Part shown: positions 8,236 to 16,566 of the stretch, one piece after another | Layout: the number at the start of each line of letters is the position of its first letter | Position numbering within the stretch: the stretch's first letter is position 1 | Source of the DNA: WHUA01 sp964585785 | GTDB taxonomy: Bacteria; Pseudomonadota; Alphaproteobacteria; UBA8366 | Reading direction: 5' to 3' | Length of the DNA: 37,652 bases | NCBI GenBank assembly: GCA_964585785.1 | Contig: CAZPFL010000016.1 | Location: forward strand, 1-37,652 | Translations under genes and position numbers: made by a program | The notes under the pieces: generated by a model | Database searches by the model: none | The model's input: only the letters and a program-made list of their open reading frames with translations | Told to the model about the DNA's origin: nothing

Positions 8236-8979
8236 TTGTCCCATAACGCCATCGAGTCTGTCGCTGACCGCGCGCTGTGCGAGACCCTGACCAGGGGCGT
8301 CACGGGCATCGCCGAGCGCGTCATCGTCGGCCTCAATTGGACGCTGGTCGTCGGCCCTGACGGCGCCGGCATGGCGCAGACGCCGGCGCGCGGCACCGCC
8401 GGCTGCCGCAGCCTGCCCCGGCCGGGAAGCTATGCCCGACAGCCGCTCGCATCGCTCGCCGCGCTCTGGACGTCGGACAACATATTCGAGCACACCCTCG
8501 CGGTCGCCGCCGTGAACGCCCACTGGAACCGGTACGATATCGAAGGAAGCGCCGCGAACGGCCTCGACCTGATCGAGAACCGCGGCGAGCGCACGGTCGT
8601 CATCGGGCGCTTTCCCGGCGTGGCGGAGCGCCACCCCGGCATCGCCGTCGTCGAGCGCGAGCCCCGCCCCGGCGAATATCCGGAATCGGCCTTGCCGGAC
8701 CTGCTGCCGAAGGCTGCCTTCGTCGCCGTCACCGCCTCCACCATTGTCAACGGCTCGCTGCCCGGCATCCTGGCGCGTTGCAAGGAAGCCTTCGTGCTCA
8801 TGATCGGGCCGAGCACGCCGCTGTCGCCGGCGCTGTTCGACCTGGGCGTGGATGCGCTCTCCGGTTTCGTCGCGCGCGACCTGGACAAGCTCGCCCAGGC
8901 GGTGAGCGAAGGCGCGGCGGTGGCCGCGCTCAGGCCCTTCGGACGCTTCGTGACGATCCGGCGCGACGCGCGGCGCTAG
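8236..8979 (+). CDS. DUF4213/DUF364 family protein (putative heavy-metal chelation domain)
   Basis: A protein of about 247 residues. The N-terminal part (IAERVIVGLNWTLVVGPDGAG, then TSDNIFEHTLAVAAVNAHWN) matches the DUF4213 enolase-like N-domain. The C-terminal part (ERTVVIGRFPGV, then AFVAVTASTIVNGSLPGIL and MIGPSTPLSP) is the DUF364 domain, described as a putative heavy-metal chelation domain and often found near molybdenum or iron functions. TTG at 8236 was chosen because AAGGAG at 8222-8227 lies 8 bases upstream; in-frame GTG 8227 and ATG 8203 are alternatives. Its stop and that of mobA on the other strand share CTAG at 8976-8979. The neighbouring Moco genes fit a metal-related role, but no substrate can be named. 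Confidence 0.75.
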   Translation: MSHNAIESVADRALCETLTRGVTGIAERVIVGLNWTLVVGPDGAGMAQTPARGTAGCRSLPRPGSYARQPLASLAALWTSDNIFEHTLAVAAVNAHWNRYDIEGSAANGLDLIENRGERTVVIGRFPGVAERHPGIAVVEREPRPGEYPESALPDLLPKAAFVAVTASTIVNGSLPGILARCKEAFVLMIGPSTPLSPALFDLGVDALSGFVARDLDKLAQAVSEGAAVAALRPFGRFVTIRRDARR

Positions 8980-9599
8980 CGACCCGCGCCTTCGCGAATC
9001 AGCGCCTCGGCCGCCTCGAGATCTTCCGGGCGATTGGTGTTGAAGAACGGATCGAAGGGCTCGACGGGAAAATCCACCGGTTCCAGCCGATAGCGCGCGG
9101 TCCAGACATCGACCTTGCGGATATCCTCCTCGACCATCGCCCGCCGCAGATCATCGGCGAGCCGCACCGGCCAGAGCCCGACGACCGGATGCGCCCGCCC
9201 GCCGGAGGTCGCGCAGGCCATGTCGGCGCCCGACCGCGCGACCGCCTGCATCATCCGGTCGACCAGATCACGCGGCAGGAAAGGCGCGTCCGTCGGAAAG
9301 CTCGCGAGCCAGGCGCAATCCGGCGCATTCCGCAGCGTCCATTCCAGGCCGCTCAGGACGCCCGCAAGCGGCCCGGCAAAGCCTTCAATCGAATCACCGA
9401 CCGTGGGCAGCCCATACATCGCGAAACGGGCCGGGTCTCCGTTGGCGTTGAGCACGAGATGGCGAACCTGCGGCCGCACGCGCTCGACGATTTGCGCCAG
9501 GATGGTGCGGCCGCCCAGCGGGCGGAGGCATTTGTCGCCGCCGCCCATGCGGCGCGAAAGGCCGCCGGCCAGGAGCACGCCTGCGATCGCCTCAGTCAT
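8976..9599 (-). CDS. mobA: Molybdenum cofactor guanylyltransferase MobA
   Basis: MobA links GMP to molybdopterin to form the bis-MGD cofactor used by DMSO-reductase-family enzymes such as formate dehydrogenase. The 207-residue protein has the nucleotidyltransferase N-terminus AGVLLAGGLSRRMGGGDKC, a conserved GPLAGVLSGLEW loop, FPTDAPFLP (metal-binding Asp) and FFNTNRPEDL near the C-terminus, all typical. ATG at 9599 overlaps the end of the upstream diguanylate cyclase gene by 8 bases (ATGACTGA), indicating translational coupling. With fdhD upstream it forms a formate dehydrogenase/Moco maturation unit. Confidence 0.94.
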   Translation of the reverse strand: MTEAIAGVLLAGGLSRRMGGGDKCLRPLGGRTILAQIVERVRPQVRHLVLNANGDPARFAMYGLPTVGDSIEGFAGPLAGVLSGLEWTLRNAPDCAWLASFPTDAPFLPRDLVDRMMQAVARSGADMACATSGGRAHPVVGLWPVRLADDLRRAMVEEDIRKVDVWTARYRLEPVDFPVEPFDPFFNTNRPEDLEAAEALIREGAGR

Positions 9600-10566
9600 G
9601 CCGCGCCGCCTCGCCGTCGATTTCCGGCCGCCACAGAGCGACGCGGTTGCGGCCTTCGTGCTTGGCCCGATAGAGCGCCGTGTCCGCGTGTTCGATCGTG
9701 ACGTCGAGCGAATGCGCCGAATCGACCATGCAGAGGCCGAAGGACGCGGTGACGGAAAGCTCCAGCGCGTCGCTGATCCAGACCTTCGTCCGGGCCACGG
9801 TCTGACGCAGCCGTTCGGCGATGCCGATCGCCTGGTCCGCACCCGTCTCGGTGAAGGCGAGGAGAAACTCCTCGCCGCCGAAGCGATAGATGCTGTCATA
9901 GGGCCGAAGGTTGGCGATCAGCCGGCTCACGACCGCCATCAGAACCGCGTCGCCGACGAGATGCCCATGCGTGTCGTTCACCGCCTTGAAATGATCGATG
10001 TCGCAGAGCCCGACGCACATGGTGTTCGCGGTGCGCAACGAACGCTCGCGCTCACGGCTCAGCTCCGCCATCATGCTGCGCCGGTTGTGCACGCCGGTCA
10101 GCGGGTCGAGGTCGAAGATCGCGCGCTGAAACGCGTCCCTGATCCGGCGCCCGGTGGTGACGAAATCCTGGGCCTTATCCATGAAGGTGTCGTAGTCGCG
10201 CGCCGGCAGCCGCTTGCCGTCCACCGCCTTGATCGCGAGACTGCGCCCCAGCCGGTGCATCTCGACATAGCTCTCCCAGAGCTGCTTGAACACCGGCTGA
10301 TCGAGCAGTCCGCGCTTTCGGTTGATGTCGAACCAGCTGCCGAAGCGGCCGATTTCCGAGCCGTGCCGTGAGACAATCTCATGCGCGGGCGGCAGGCCGC
10401 AGACGGTCGCGCGGTGCCATTTCCGGAGCCAGTCCGCCTGCTCCTCCAGCGCGGTGTCGATCATTTCGAGGATTTCACGCGAATCCCCGGGACGGGCCGG
10501 CTCGGCGGCGCCATCGGCGATACGCGTGACGATCGGCGTGTCTTCAGGCAGCGTCTTCTTCTTCAC
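9592..10566 (-). CDS. Diguanylate cyclase with DgcZ-like N-terminal CZB-type domain
   Basis: It makes c-di-GMP from two GTP. The C-terminal GGDEF domain (about 155-315) has the intact active site RFGGEEFLL and the DIDHFKAVNDTHGH loop. The N-terminal about 150 residues align by eye with the CZB (chemoreceptor zinc-binding) domain of E. coli DgcZ: WLRKWH for WLVSMFH, IGRFGSW for LCQFGRW, and VEMHRLGRSL for HMHNCGREL. Two of the four zinc ligands, the Cys and one His, appear replaced. GTG at 10566 is preferred (AAGG 8 bases upstream); ATG at 10599 is the alternative. The start lies inside fdhD (overlap about 23 bp) and the end overlaps mobA. No membrane segment is seen, so it is cytoplasmic. Confidence 0.85.
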   Translation of the reverse strand: MKKKTLPEDTPIVTRIADGAAEPARPGDSREILEMIDTALEEQADWLRKWHRATVCGLPPAHEIVSRHGSEIGRFGSWFDINRKRGLLDQPVFKQLWESYVEMHRLGRSLAIKAVDGKRLPARDYDTFMDKAQDFVTTGRRIRDAFQRAIFDLDPLTGVHNRRSMMAELSRERERSLRTANTMCVGLCDIDHFKAVNDTHGHLVGDAVLMAVVSRLIANLRPYDSIYRFGGEEFLLAFTETGADQAIGIAERLRQTVARTKVWISDALELSVTASFGLCMVDSAHSLDVTIEHADTALYRAKHEGRNRVALWRPEIDGEAARHD

Positions 10567-11428
10567 GGCTGGCCTTGCGCTGCACGTGTTTCGCCTCATC
10601 GGGAATATTCCTCGGATCGGAGTCGTAGACGACCCGCTCCGCGCCCGACAGGACAATGAAACGCTTGCCCTTGGCGCGCCCGATCAGGGTGAGTCCCGCC
10701 TTTCGCGCCAGATCGACGCCCCAGGCGGTGAAGCCCGACCGCGACGCCAGGATCGGAATGCCCATCTGCACCGTCTTGATCACCATCTCCGAGGTCAGAC
10801 GGCCGGTCGTATAGAAGCTCTTGCCTTTCGGGGAGATGCCGTGCAGCCGCATGTATCCGGCGATCTTATCCACCGCGTTGTGACGGCCGACATCCTCCAT
10901 GTAAAGCAAGGGGCGGTCTTCTTCACACAGGACGCAGCCGTGGATGGCGCCCGCCTCGAGATAGAGGCTCGGAATGGTGTTGATCTTTCGCGTCAGCGCA
11001 TAAAGCCAGGACGTGCGAATGATCGCATCCGCCGGCAGCTCGATCTCCTCGAACCGCTCCATCAGGTCGCCGAACACGGTGCCCTGCGCGCAGCCCGACG
11101 TCAGCGTCTTCTTCCGGAGCTTCGCCTCGAAATCCGTCTGCCGCTTCGTGCGCACGACGACGGTCTCGATATCCTCGTCATAGTCGATGCCAGTAATCTC
11201 GTCATCGTCGCGAAGCATGTTCTGGTTCAGCAGATAGCCAACGGCGAGATAGGCCGGGTAGTCGCAGATCGTCATCATCGTGACGATCTCGCGCTTGTTG
11301 AGGAACAGCGTGAGCGGCCGCTCGACAACGACCGAGGTCTCGATCGGCCGCCCGTCCTGGTCCTGACCCGAGAGCCGCTCGGTCAGACGCGGATCCGCCG
11401 GGTCCGGGCGTATGATGAATTCGTCCAT
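10544..11428 (-). CDS. fdhD: Formate dehydrogenase accessory sulfurtransferase FdhD
   Basis: FdhD delivers sulfur from the cysteine desulfurase to the molybdenum cofactor, which is required for formate dehydrogenase activity. The 294-residue product carries the family hallmarks MEDVGRHNAVDKIAGY and TGRLTSEMVIKTVQMGIPIL, then SRSGFTAWGVDLARKAGLTL. E. coli FdhD has a CxxC loop (Cys121/Cys124); here the loop reads TSGCAQGTVFGD with a single Cys, while a CxxC (GCVLC) appears further on, where E. coli has TGCTHAAAW. ATG at 11428 is chosen because the extension to 11554 shows no family similarity. It is first in the fdhD-dgc-mobA unit. No fdh structural gene is in the window. Confidence 0.92.
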   Translation of the reverse strand: MDEFIIRPDPADPRLTERLSGQDQDGRPIETSVVVERPLTLFLNKREIVTMMTICDYPAYLAVGYLLNQNMLRDDDEITGIDYDEDIETVVVRTKRQTDFEAKLRKKTLTSGCAQGTVFGDLMERFEEIELPADAIIRTSWLYALTRKINTIPSLYLEAGAIHGCVLCEEDRPLLYMEDVGRHNAVDKIAGYMRLHGISPKGKSFYTTGRLTSEMVIKTVQMGIPILASRSGFTAWGVDLARKAGLTLIGRAKGKRFIVLSGAERVVYDSDPRNIPDEAKHVQRKASREEEDAA

Positions 11429-11604
11429 GGCAGCTATATGATGCCTGACATCGGCTTGGGCAACAACGGGTTGCAACGCCGGCGTTTCGACCGACCCTGG
11501 GATTGCCGAACCGGCATTGCAGCCATTACCGGGGCGAATACGGGTGGACGGCACCAGGTGACGGGTGTATGTGACGGCCCTTTCGGGACCATGTGAGAAG
11601 CTCC

Positions 11605-12894
11605 ATGTTGCGGGTCGTCGGCTCGCTGGGCGCCTTGTTGCTCGGCATGAGCGTCATGTTGTTGGGGAATGGGCTCTTCGGGACGCTCACCGCAATCCGC
11701 ATGACGATCGAGGACTTTTCCTCCGCGACCATCGGCGTGGTCGTCGCCTGTCACTCGATCGGCTTCGCCACCGCCTGCCTGACCTGCGGAAGCGTCATCC
11801 GCCGCGTCGGCCATATCCGCGTCTTCGCGGCCTTCGCGGCGACGCTCGCCTTCTGCTGCCTGTGTTTTCCGATCGCGGTCAATCCCGCCGCCTGGATCGT
11901 GCTGCGCCTGCTGTTCGGCTATTCCGCCGCCGCCTGCTTCATGGTGGGCGAAAGCTGGCTCGCCGGCGCCGCGCCGCGGGACATGAAGGGCAAGGTGTTC
12001 GCGATCTACATGGTGATCAACAAGGCGTCCTTCGGCCTGGGCCAGCTTTTCCTGATGCTGGGACAACCTTCAGGCGACCGGCTGTTCATGCTCGCCGCCG
12101 CGCTCTACGCGCTCTGCCTCGTCCCGATCGCGCTGACCCGCGCGCAGGGGCCGGACGCGCTGGGCCGCGAAAGGCTGAGCTTCGCGGCGCTTTACCGGCT
12201 GTCGCCGGTCGGCGTCGTGGGCGCGATCTCGGCCGGCTTCACCAATGCGTCGCTCGTCGGGCTGGGTCCCGTCTTCGCCACCCGGCAGGGCCTCGACGTC
12301 AAGCAGGTTTCGCTTTTCATGGTCGCCTTTCTGGCGGGCAACCTGGTGCTGCAGTTGCCCATCGGGCGCACCTCGGACCGCTTCGACCGCCGGTCGGTAC
12401 TCTTCGTCGTCGCGGTCATGACGACGGGCGCCTGCATCGCCATGGCTCTGGTGCCCCATCCGAGCTTTCCCGGCTTGCTTGCCCTGTCCGCGCTGGTCGG
12501 CGGCGTCAGCGCCACGGTCTATCCCATTGCCATGACGCACGCGACCGACCTCGCGCGGCCGCAGCAGACCGTGTCGCTGCACGCCGGCATGCTGCTGGCC
12601 TTCTCGATGGGGGCGAGCACCGGCCCGGTGATGGCGTCGCTGGCGATGCAGGTGATCGGCGGCGAAGGGCTCTATGCCTTCGCGGCCGGGATGAACGTCC
12701 TGCTCGCGGTCTTCATCCTTTATCGCAAGTTCATGCGCGCCACCGCGCCGCATGAGCAGCAGACCGATTTCGTCGCCATGCCGTCGACCTCGCAGACCAC
12801 CCAGGTCATGGCCGCGCTCGATCCCAGAACGGCGGAAGAAACGCGCAAAGCGGACGAGCTTCCGGCGGACGAGCGGCTGAACCCGGCTCAGTAG
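11605..12894 (+). CDS. MFS transporter, YcaD-like
   Basis: Inner-membrane secondary transporter of about 429 residues with 12 predicted transmembrane helices in two halves separated by a hydrophilic loop (about residues 175-200). The loop between helices 2 and 3 (IRRVGHIRVF) and the matching one in the second half (IGRTSDRFDRRSVLF) are MFS signature A sites. The helix 5 region (LFGYSAAACFMVGESWLAG, about 105-125) resembles YcaD-type transporters. The last about 60 residues are polar. ATG at 11605 follows GAGAAG by a few bases; GTG at 11593 is an upstream option. The substrate is unknown and the neighbours do not suggest one. Confidence 0.85.
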   Translation: MLRVVGSLGALLLGMSVMLLGNGLFGTLTAIRMTIEDFSSATIGVVVACHSIGFATACLTCGSVIRRVGHIRVFAAFAATLAFCCLCFPIAVNPAAWIVLRLLFGYSAAACFMVGESWLAGAAPRDMKGKVFAIYMVINKASFGLGQLFLMLGQPSGDRLFMLAAALYALCLVPIALTRAQGPDALGRERLSFAALYRLSPVGVVGAISAGFTNASLVGLGPVFATRQGLDVKQVSLFMVAFLAGNLVLQLPIGRTSDRFDRRSVLFVVAVMTTGACIAMALVPHPSFPGLLALSALVGGVSATVYPIAMTHATDLARPQQTVSLHAGMLLAFSMGASTGPVMASLAMQVIGGEGLYAFAAGMNVLLAVFILYRKFMRATAPHEQQTDFVAMPSTSQTTQVMAALDPRTAEETRKADELPADERLNPAQ

Positions 12895-12902
12895 AGAGGG
12901 TG

Positions 12903-13307
12903 CTAGTTGAACGGGCGGGGCTCGTCGTCCAACTCGATGCCCGGCGCGCCATTCGTCGGACCTGCCTGGTGATGGACGATCTTCCACAGGCCGCCTTCGC
13001 GGGTGAAGACGTTGGTTGCGACGAGAAAGCTCTCGGGGACCCGCTCGTAGCACAGCACCGTCGCCGCGTCCCCATAGACATGAGCCCGCGCGCCGTGGCA
13101 GCTGATGGCCGGCGACGCGTCACCTGAGAAAATGCCGCGCCAGCTTTCCAGAACCTCGTCGCGCCCATGCAAGGGCGGCCAACCGGGATGAATGCAGGAC
13201 ACCGGCGCCGTCGACGCCCAGAGCTCGGTCATGGCATTGAAGTCCCGCGACTGGAAGGCAAGGTAGAACGCTTCATTGGCGAACAGAACAGCGTCGTTCT
13301 GGCTCAT
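12903..13307 (-). CDS. NTF2-like (SnoaL/DUF4440-type) protein
   Basis: A 134-residue single-domain protein with the cone-shaped NTF2-like fold pattern: an N-terminal helix (AVLFANEAFYLAFQSRDFNAM), then LWAS, CIHPGWPPLHGRDEVLESWRG and the C-terminal VFTREGGLWKIVHHQAG strand pair. Such proteins include enzymes and ligand-binding domains, so no reaction can be assigned. ATG at 13307 gives the typical N-terminus. An in-frame GTG at 13328 overlaps the stop of the upstream gene (GTGA) and has AGGA about 6 bases before it, so a 141-residue form coupled to the neighbour is possible. Confidence 0.8.
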   Translation of the reverse strand: MSQNDAVLFANEAFYLAFQSRDFNAMTELWASTAPVSCIHPGWPPLHGRDEVLESWRGIFSGDASPAISCHGARAHVYGDAATVLCYERVPESFLVATNVFTREGGLWKIVHHQAGPTNGAPGIELDDEPRPFN

Positions 13308-13324
13308 CCCAGCCCCGCTCCCAA

Positions 13325-13816
13325 TCACTCTATCCTAATCTGGTGCGCGAATGTCTTACCGTCGCTGACGGTAATCTGCTTGAAGCCGAGCATTTTGCAC
13401 AAATCGAGGTAAGTATAGTAGTCCTCGACCTGCTCCTCCTTGAACACCGGCGTCGTGCGCGCAACCGCGGTCAACAGCGCCAGCAGCGCGCGCATCCGGT
13501 AAATGGTGTTGTAGCCGTCGCCGACAAGGCTGACGATGATCATCTTCTCCGCCTCGTCGCCTTTCGCAAAAATCACATATTGCGGCGGATAAGGATTCTT
13601 GCGGATCATCTCGTTCATCACATGGGTGACGAAAGCAATCCGGCTGCGGCGGCTGGCCTCGGGCAGCACGTTGGCGCGCGCCTTGTAGACCTCCGTGCTT
13701 TGCGGTTTCGGGTAATAGTAGTTCGCATGCCGGTCGCCGGCTCGGGCGGGCGACGTAACGGACAACGCGAAGGCAATCGCCAGGGCCGCGCCCGTCAAGT
13801 ATTTGGTTAACGGCAT
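13325..13816 (-). CDS. Small secreted protein of unknown function
   Basis: A 163-residue protein with a clear Sec signal peptide: a positive start, the hydrophobic stretch LTGAALAIAFALSVTSPARA, and a likely cut after Ala-Arg-Ala near residue 26. The mature part is polar and mixed alpha/beta, with VLPEASRRSRIAFVTHVMNEM, NPYPPQYVIFAKGDEAEKM and a C-terminal FAHQIRIE. I recognise it only as a conserved alphaproteobacterial protein type; relatives may carry molybdopterin-biosynthesis labels, which this sequence does not support. ATG at 13816 was chosen because it starts the signal peptide. It diverges from nadK and may be co-translated with the NTF2-like gene. Confidence 0.75.
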   Translation of the reverse strand: MPLTKYLTGAALAIAFALSVTSPARAGDRHANYYYPKPQSTEVYKARANVLPEASRRSRIAFVTHVMNEMIRKNPYPPQYVIFAKGDEAEKMIIVSLVGDGYNTIYRMRALLALLTAVARTTPVFKEEQVEDYYTYLDLCKMLGFKQITVSDGKTFAHQIRIE

Positions 13817-13922
13817 TCGAAATGCTCCCTTGCGCCCTGTCCGCGCTTGCGGCTGGCGCCGGTAACCGCCTCCGTTATACTGTCCTCCCCTCCTCCAGGC
13901 ACGATAGCGACGGAACCCGTTG

Positions 13923-14687
13923 ATGCAGAAGAAGATAGCTTTTGTCGCCGCCGAAAATCCCGAGGCCGTGAAGGCGGAAAAATACCTCAAGGCACGCTAC
14001 CAACACGTTAATCCCGATGAGGCCGACATCATCGTCGCCCTCGGGGGGGATGGTTTTATGCTTCACACCCTGCACGAATACAAGGGTGAGAACGTCGCTT
14101 TCTACGGCATGAACCGGGGCTCCATCGGGTTTTTGATGAACGCCTACGAGCCCGACAGGCTGCTCGAGCAGCTGGAAAGCGCCGAGCCGGTCGAGCTCAG
14201 CCCTCTGCAGATGACGGCGACGAGGGCCGACGGCAGCGTCGAGACGGCACCCGCGATCAACGAGATCTCGCTGCTCCGCCAGACCCAGCAGGCCGCCAAG
14301 ATTCGCATTCTGATCAACGGGGTGGTGCGCCTCGAAGAGCTCATCTGCGACGGCATTCTCGTCTCCACCCCGGCCGGCAGCAGCGCCTATAACCTCTCGG
14401 CTCACGGCCCGATCGTGCCGATCGGCTCCGACATCCTGTGCGTCACGCCGATAAGCGCGTTCCGCCCGCGGCGCTGGCGCGGCGCGTTGCTGCGCCATAC
14501 CGCCGACGTGCGTTTCGAGATGCTCGAGGCCGACAAGCGCCCGGTCAGCGCCTGCGCCGATTACACCGAAGTCCGCGACGTGGTCGCGGTCGATGTGCGG
14601 GAAGACCCCGACCATCCGGTCCGCATGCTGTTCGATAAGGAGCACGACCTGGAGGAGCGCATCATCAAGGAGCAGTTCACCCCTTGA
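13923..14687 (+). CDS. nadK: NAD kinase NadK
   Basis: It phosphorylates NAD to NADP, the only route to NADP in bacteria. The 254-residue protein has the GGDG motif in IIVALGGDGFMLHTLHEY (about 36-53), the NE/S motif in APAINEISLL, and the ICDGILVSTPAGSSAYNLSAHGP region (about 141-163). The length matches the short alphaproteobacterial NadK type. ATG at 13923 directly follows an in-frame TTG. It diverges from the secreted-protein gene across about 106 bp and converges on the N-formylglutamate amidohydrolase gene. Confidence 0.95.
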   Translation: MQKKIAFVAAENPEAVKAEKYLKARYQHVNPDEADIIVALGGDGFMLHTLHEYKGENVAFYGMNRGSIGFLMNAYEPDRLLEQLESAEPVELSPLQMTATRADGSVETAPAINEISLLRQTQQAAKIRILINGVVRLEELICDGILVSTPAGSSAYNLSAHGPIVPIGSDILCVTPISAFRPRRWRGALLRHTADVRFEMLEADKRPVSACADYTEVRDVVAVDVREDPDHPVRMLFDKEHDLEERIIKEQFTP

Positions 14688-14702
14688 CGCCGGCGGCCGC
14701 GG

Positions 14703-15584
14703 CTAGGACGCCTGGTCGCAGATCGTCTGGATGAGGCGGCCGAGATCCGCCTTCAGCTCATGAAACCGCGGCAGCCGCTCGAAGCTGGCTTCGTCCATGT
14801 AGAGCGCACGGTTGATCTCGATCTGCAGGCTGTGGCGGCCGCGCGCCGGATCGGAATAGGCGCGCACGAGCTCGACGCCCTTGTAGGGGTCGTTCACCTT
14901 CACGCTATAGCCCAGCCCGCGCAGGCAATCGCGCACGAGATGCATGAACTCTGGTGACGTCGTGGTGCCGTCACGATCGCCGAGCACGAAATCCGCCTGC
15001 CCGCCGCTGTTGAGAAACGGCCCCCGCGTCGCCGACGGCATGGAATGGCAGTTGATGTGCCAGACCGCATCGAAGCGCTCGTACAGGCTGTCCAGCGCCT
15101 GGCGCAGCGCGTCGTGATAGGGGCGCCAGTAGCCGTCGATCCGCCGCCGCACGTCGTTGGGCGACAGCTTCTCAATATAGAGGTTCATATCCGGCGGGCA
15201 GAGCCGCCAGATCAGGCCGTGGCCGAGCCGGGCCTTCTCGCCCGGGCGCAGGGGCTCCGGCCAGCTCTCCGCCAGCAGCTCGGGATCGAGATCCTCCAGC
15301 GAGCGGTTGGGGTCGATATAACTGCGCGGAAACAGAGCGGCGATCAGGGTCGCACCATGGTCCGGGGCGTCGCCGAACAGCTCGTCGACATACATGTCCT
15401 CCGCCCGGCGGAGCTTGTCCATTGGGATGACATGCCTGAAATCGCTTGGATAATTGGCGCCGCTATGGGGCGAATCGAAGACCACGGGCACGATCGGCCC
15501 GCAGCCATCACGCACCGTCACGACCTCGGGCGTTTGCCCGGGCGTCGGCTCCATCGGCTGGCGGTCGAATTCAAGACTGGTCAT
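14703..15584 (-). CDS. N-formylglutamate amidohydrolase family protein
   Basis: It hydrolyses N-formyl-L-glutamate (or a related N-formyl/N-acyl amino acid) to the free amino acid and formate. The 293-residue protein has the family motif VVFDSPHSGANYP near residue 35 (metal-binding His), FPRSYIDPNRSLED, WHINCHSMPSATRGP and SLQIEINRALYMDE, so the HutG-type zinc ligands are present. There are no hut (histidine utilisation) genes nearby. Instead the start overlaps the last ABC ATPase gene by 14 bases, making it the terminal gene of the peptide-type importer operon. That suggests it processes an imported N-acyl compound. The family call is strong; the substrate is inferred. Confidence 0.9.
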   Translation of the reverse strand: MTSLEFDRQPMEPTPGQTPEVVTVRDGCGPIVPVVFDSPHSGANYPSDFRHVIPMDKLRRAEDMYVDELFGDAPDHGATLIAALFPRSYIDPNRSLEDLDPELLAESWPEPLRPGEKARLGHGLIWRLCPPDMNLYIEKLSPNDVRRRIDGYWRPYHDALRQALDSLYERFDAVWHINCHSMPSATRGPFLNSGGQADFVLGDRDGTTTSPEFMHLVRDCLRGLGYSVKVNDPYKGVELVRAYSDPARGRHSLQIEINRALYMDEASFERLPRFHELKADLGRLIQTICDQAS

Positions 15585-16566
15585 TCAGGTGGCACGCTGA
15601 GTATCGGCCCGGCGCAATCTCCCGCAGCTTGGGCTGCTCGGCACGGCAGCGATCCGTAGCATGCGGGCAGCGGGGGTGGAAGTGGCAGCCGGACGGCGGA
15701 TTGAGCGGTGACGGTATCTCTCCCTTGATCGGCGCGAAGGTCTGCCCGCGGCGTTCAATCCGCGGCACCTCTGCCAGCAGCGCAACAGTATAGGGGTGAT
15801 TGGGCTTGCGGAATAGCTCCTCCGTTTCGGCGATCTCGACGATGCGGCCGAGATACATGATGACCACCCGCTCGGATACGTGCTCGACCACGCCGAGGTC
15901 ATGGCTGATGAACAGATAGGTCAGCCCGAGATCCGCGCGCAGGCGCATGAAAAGATTGATGACCTGCGCCTGGATCGAGACGTCGAGCGCCGCGATCGCT
16001 TCGTCGCAGACGAGGAAGGCCGGCTTCACCGCCAGCGCCCGGGCGATCCCGATACGCTGCCGCTGCCCGCCCGAGAACTGATGCGGGTAGCGGGTACGAT
16101 AGGACGGATCGAGGCCGACGCGCAGCATGAGGTCTTCGACATAGTCGTCGAGCTCGGCCGACGTGACCAGGCCATGAAACACCGGCGCCTCGCCGATGAT
16201 GTCACGCACGCGCAGCCGGGGATTGAGCGACGACATTGGGTCCTGGAAGATCATCTGGACCTGCAGCGCCCAAACCTTCGCCTCGGCGGCCGACATCTTG
16301 GTGACGTCCCGCCCCTTGAATTTAACCGTCCCGTCCGACGCGGCGTGTATCCCCGCGACGACACGGCCCAGAGTCGACTTGCCGCACCCAGACTCGCCGA
16401 CGAGCCCCACCACCTCGCCGTCACCGATCGCAAGGTTCACCTTGTCGACCGCGTGCACGACTTCCGCATGGATGTGGCCGCCCATGAGGTTGAAGATCTT
16501 CTCGGCCGCGTCGAGCTTCCTCTCAAAGCGCTTGGAGACATTCTCCAGCTCGATCAGCGCAGCCAT
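15571..16566 (-). CDS. Peptide-type ABC transporter ATP-binding protein (DppF/OppF-like)
   Basis: Cytoplasmic ATPase of the importer. The 331-residue protein has the Walker A GESGCGKST (about 59-67), the Q loop MIFQDPMSSLNPRLRV, the ABC signature QFSGGQRQRIGIARAL, and a Walker B region reading LVCDEAIAALDVSIQAQV, where LVCDEA takes the place of the more common IxDEP. The C-terminal oligo-HPY extension contains GCHFHPRCPHATDRC. ATG at 16566 starts MAALIELENVSKRF and overlaps the stop of the preceding ATPase (TGATG). It pairs with the DppD-like ATPase as a heterodimer. Confidence 0.94.
   Translation of the reverse strand: MAALIELENVSKRFERKLDAAEKIFNLMGGHIHAEVVHAVDKVNLAIGDGEVVGLVGESGCGKSTLGRVVAGIHAASDGTVKFKGRDVTKMSAAEAKVWALQVQMIFQDPMSSLNPRLRVRDIIGEAPVFHGLVTSAELDDYVEDLMLRVGLDPSYRTRYPHQFSGGQRQRIGIARALAVKPAFLVCDEAIAALDVSIQAQVINLFMRLRADLGLTYLFISHDLGVVEHVSERVVIMYLGRIVEIAETEELFRKPNHPYTVALLAEVPRIERRGQTFAPIKGEIPSPLNPPSGCHFHPRCPHATDRCRAEQPKLREIAPGRYSACHLNDQS

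Noticed and set aside
11429..11604. Possible Moco riboswitch before fdhD or the MFS gene
   Set aside because: Only short palindromes (for example AACGCCGGCGTT at 11475-11486) are visible; the multi-stem Moco motif could not be traced.
14703..15584. HutG of a histidine utilisation operon
   Set aside because: No hutH, hutU or hutI is present and the gene overlaps the ABC importer operon instead.
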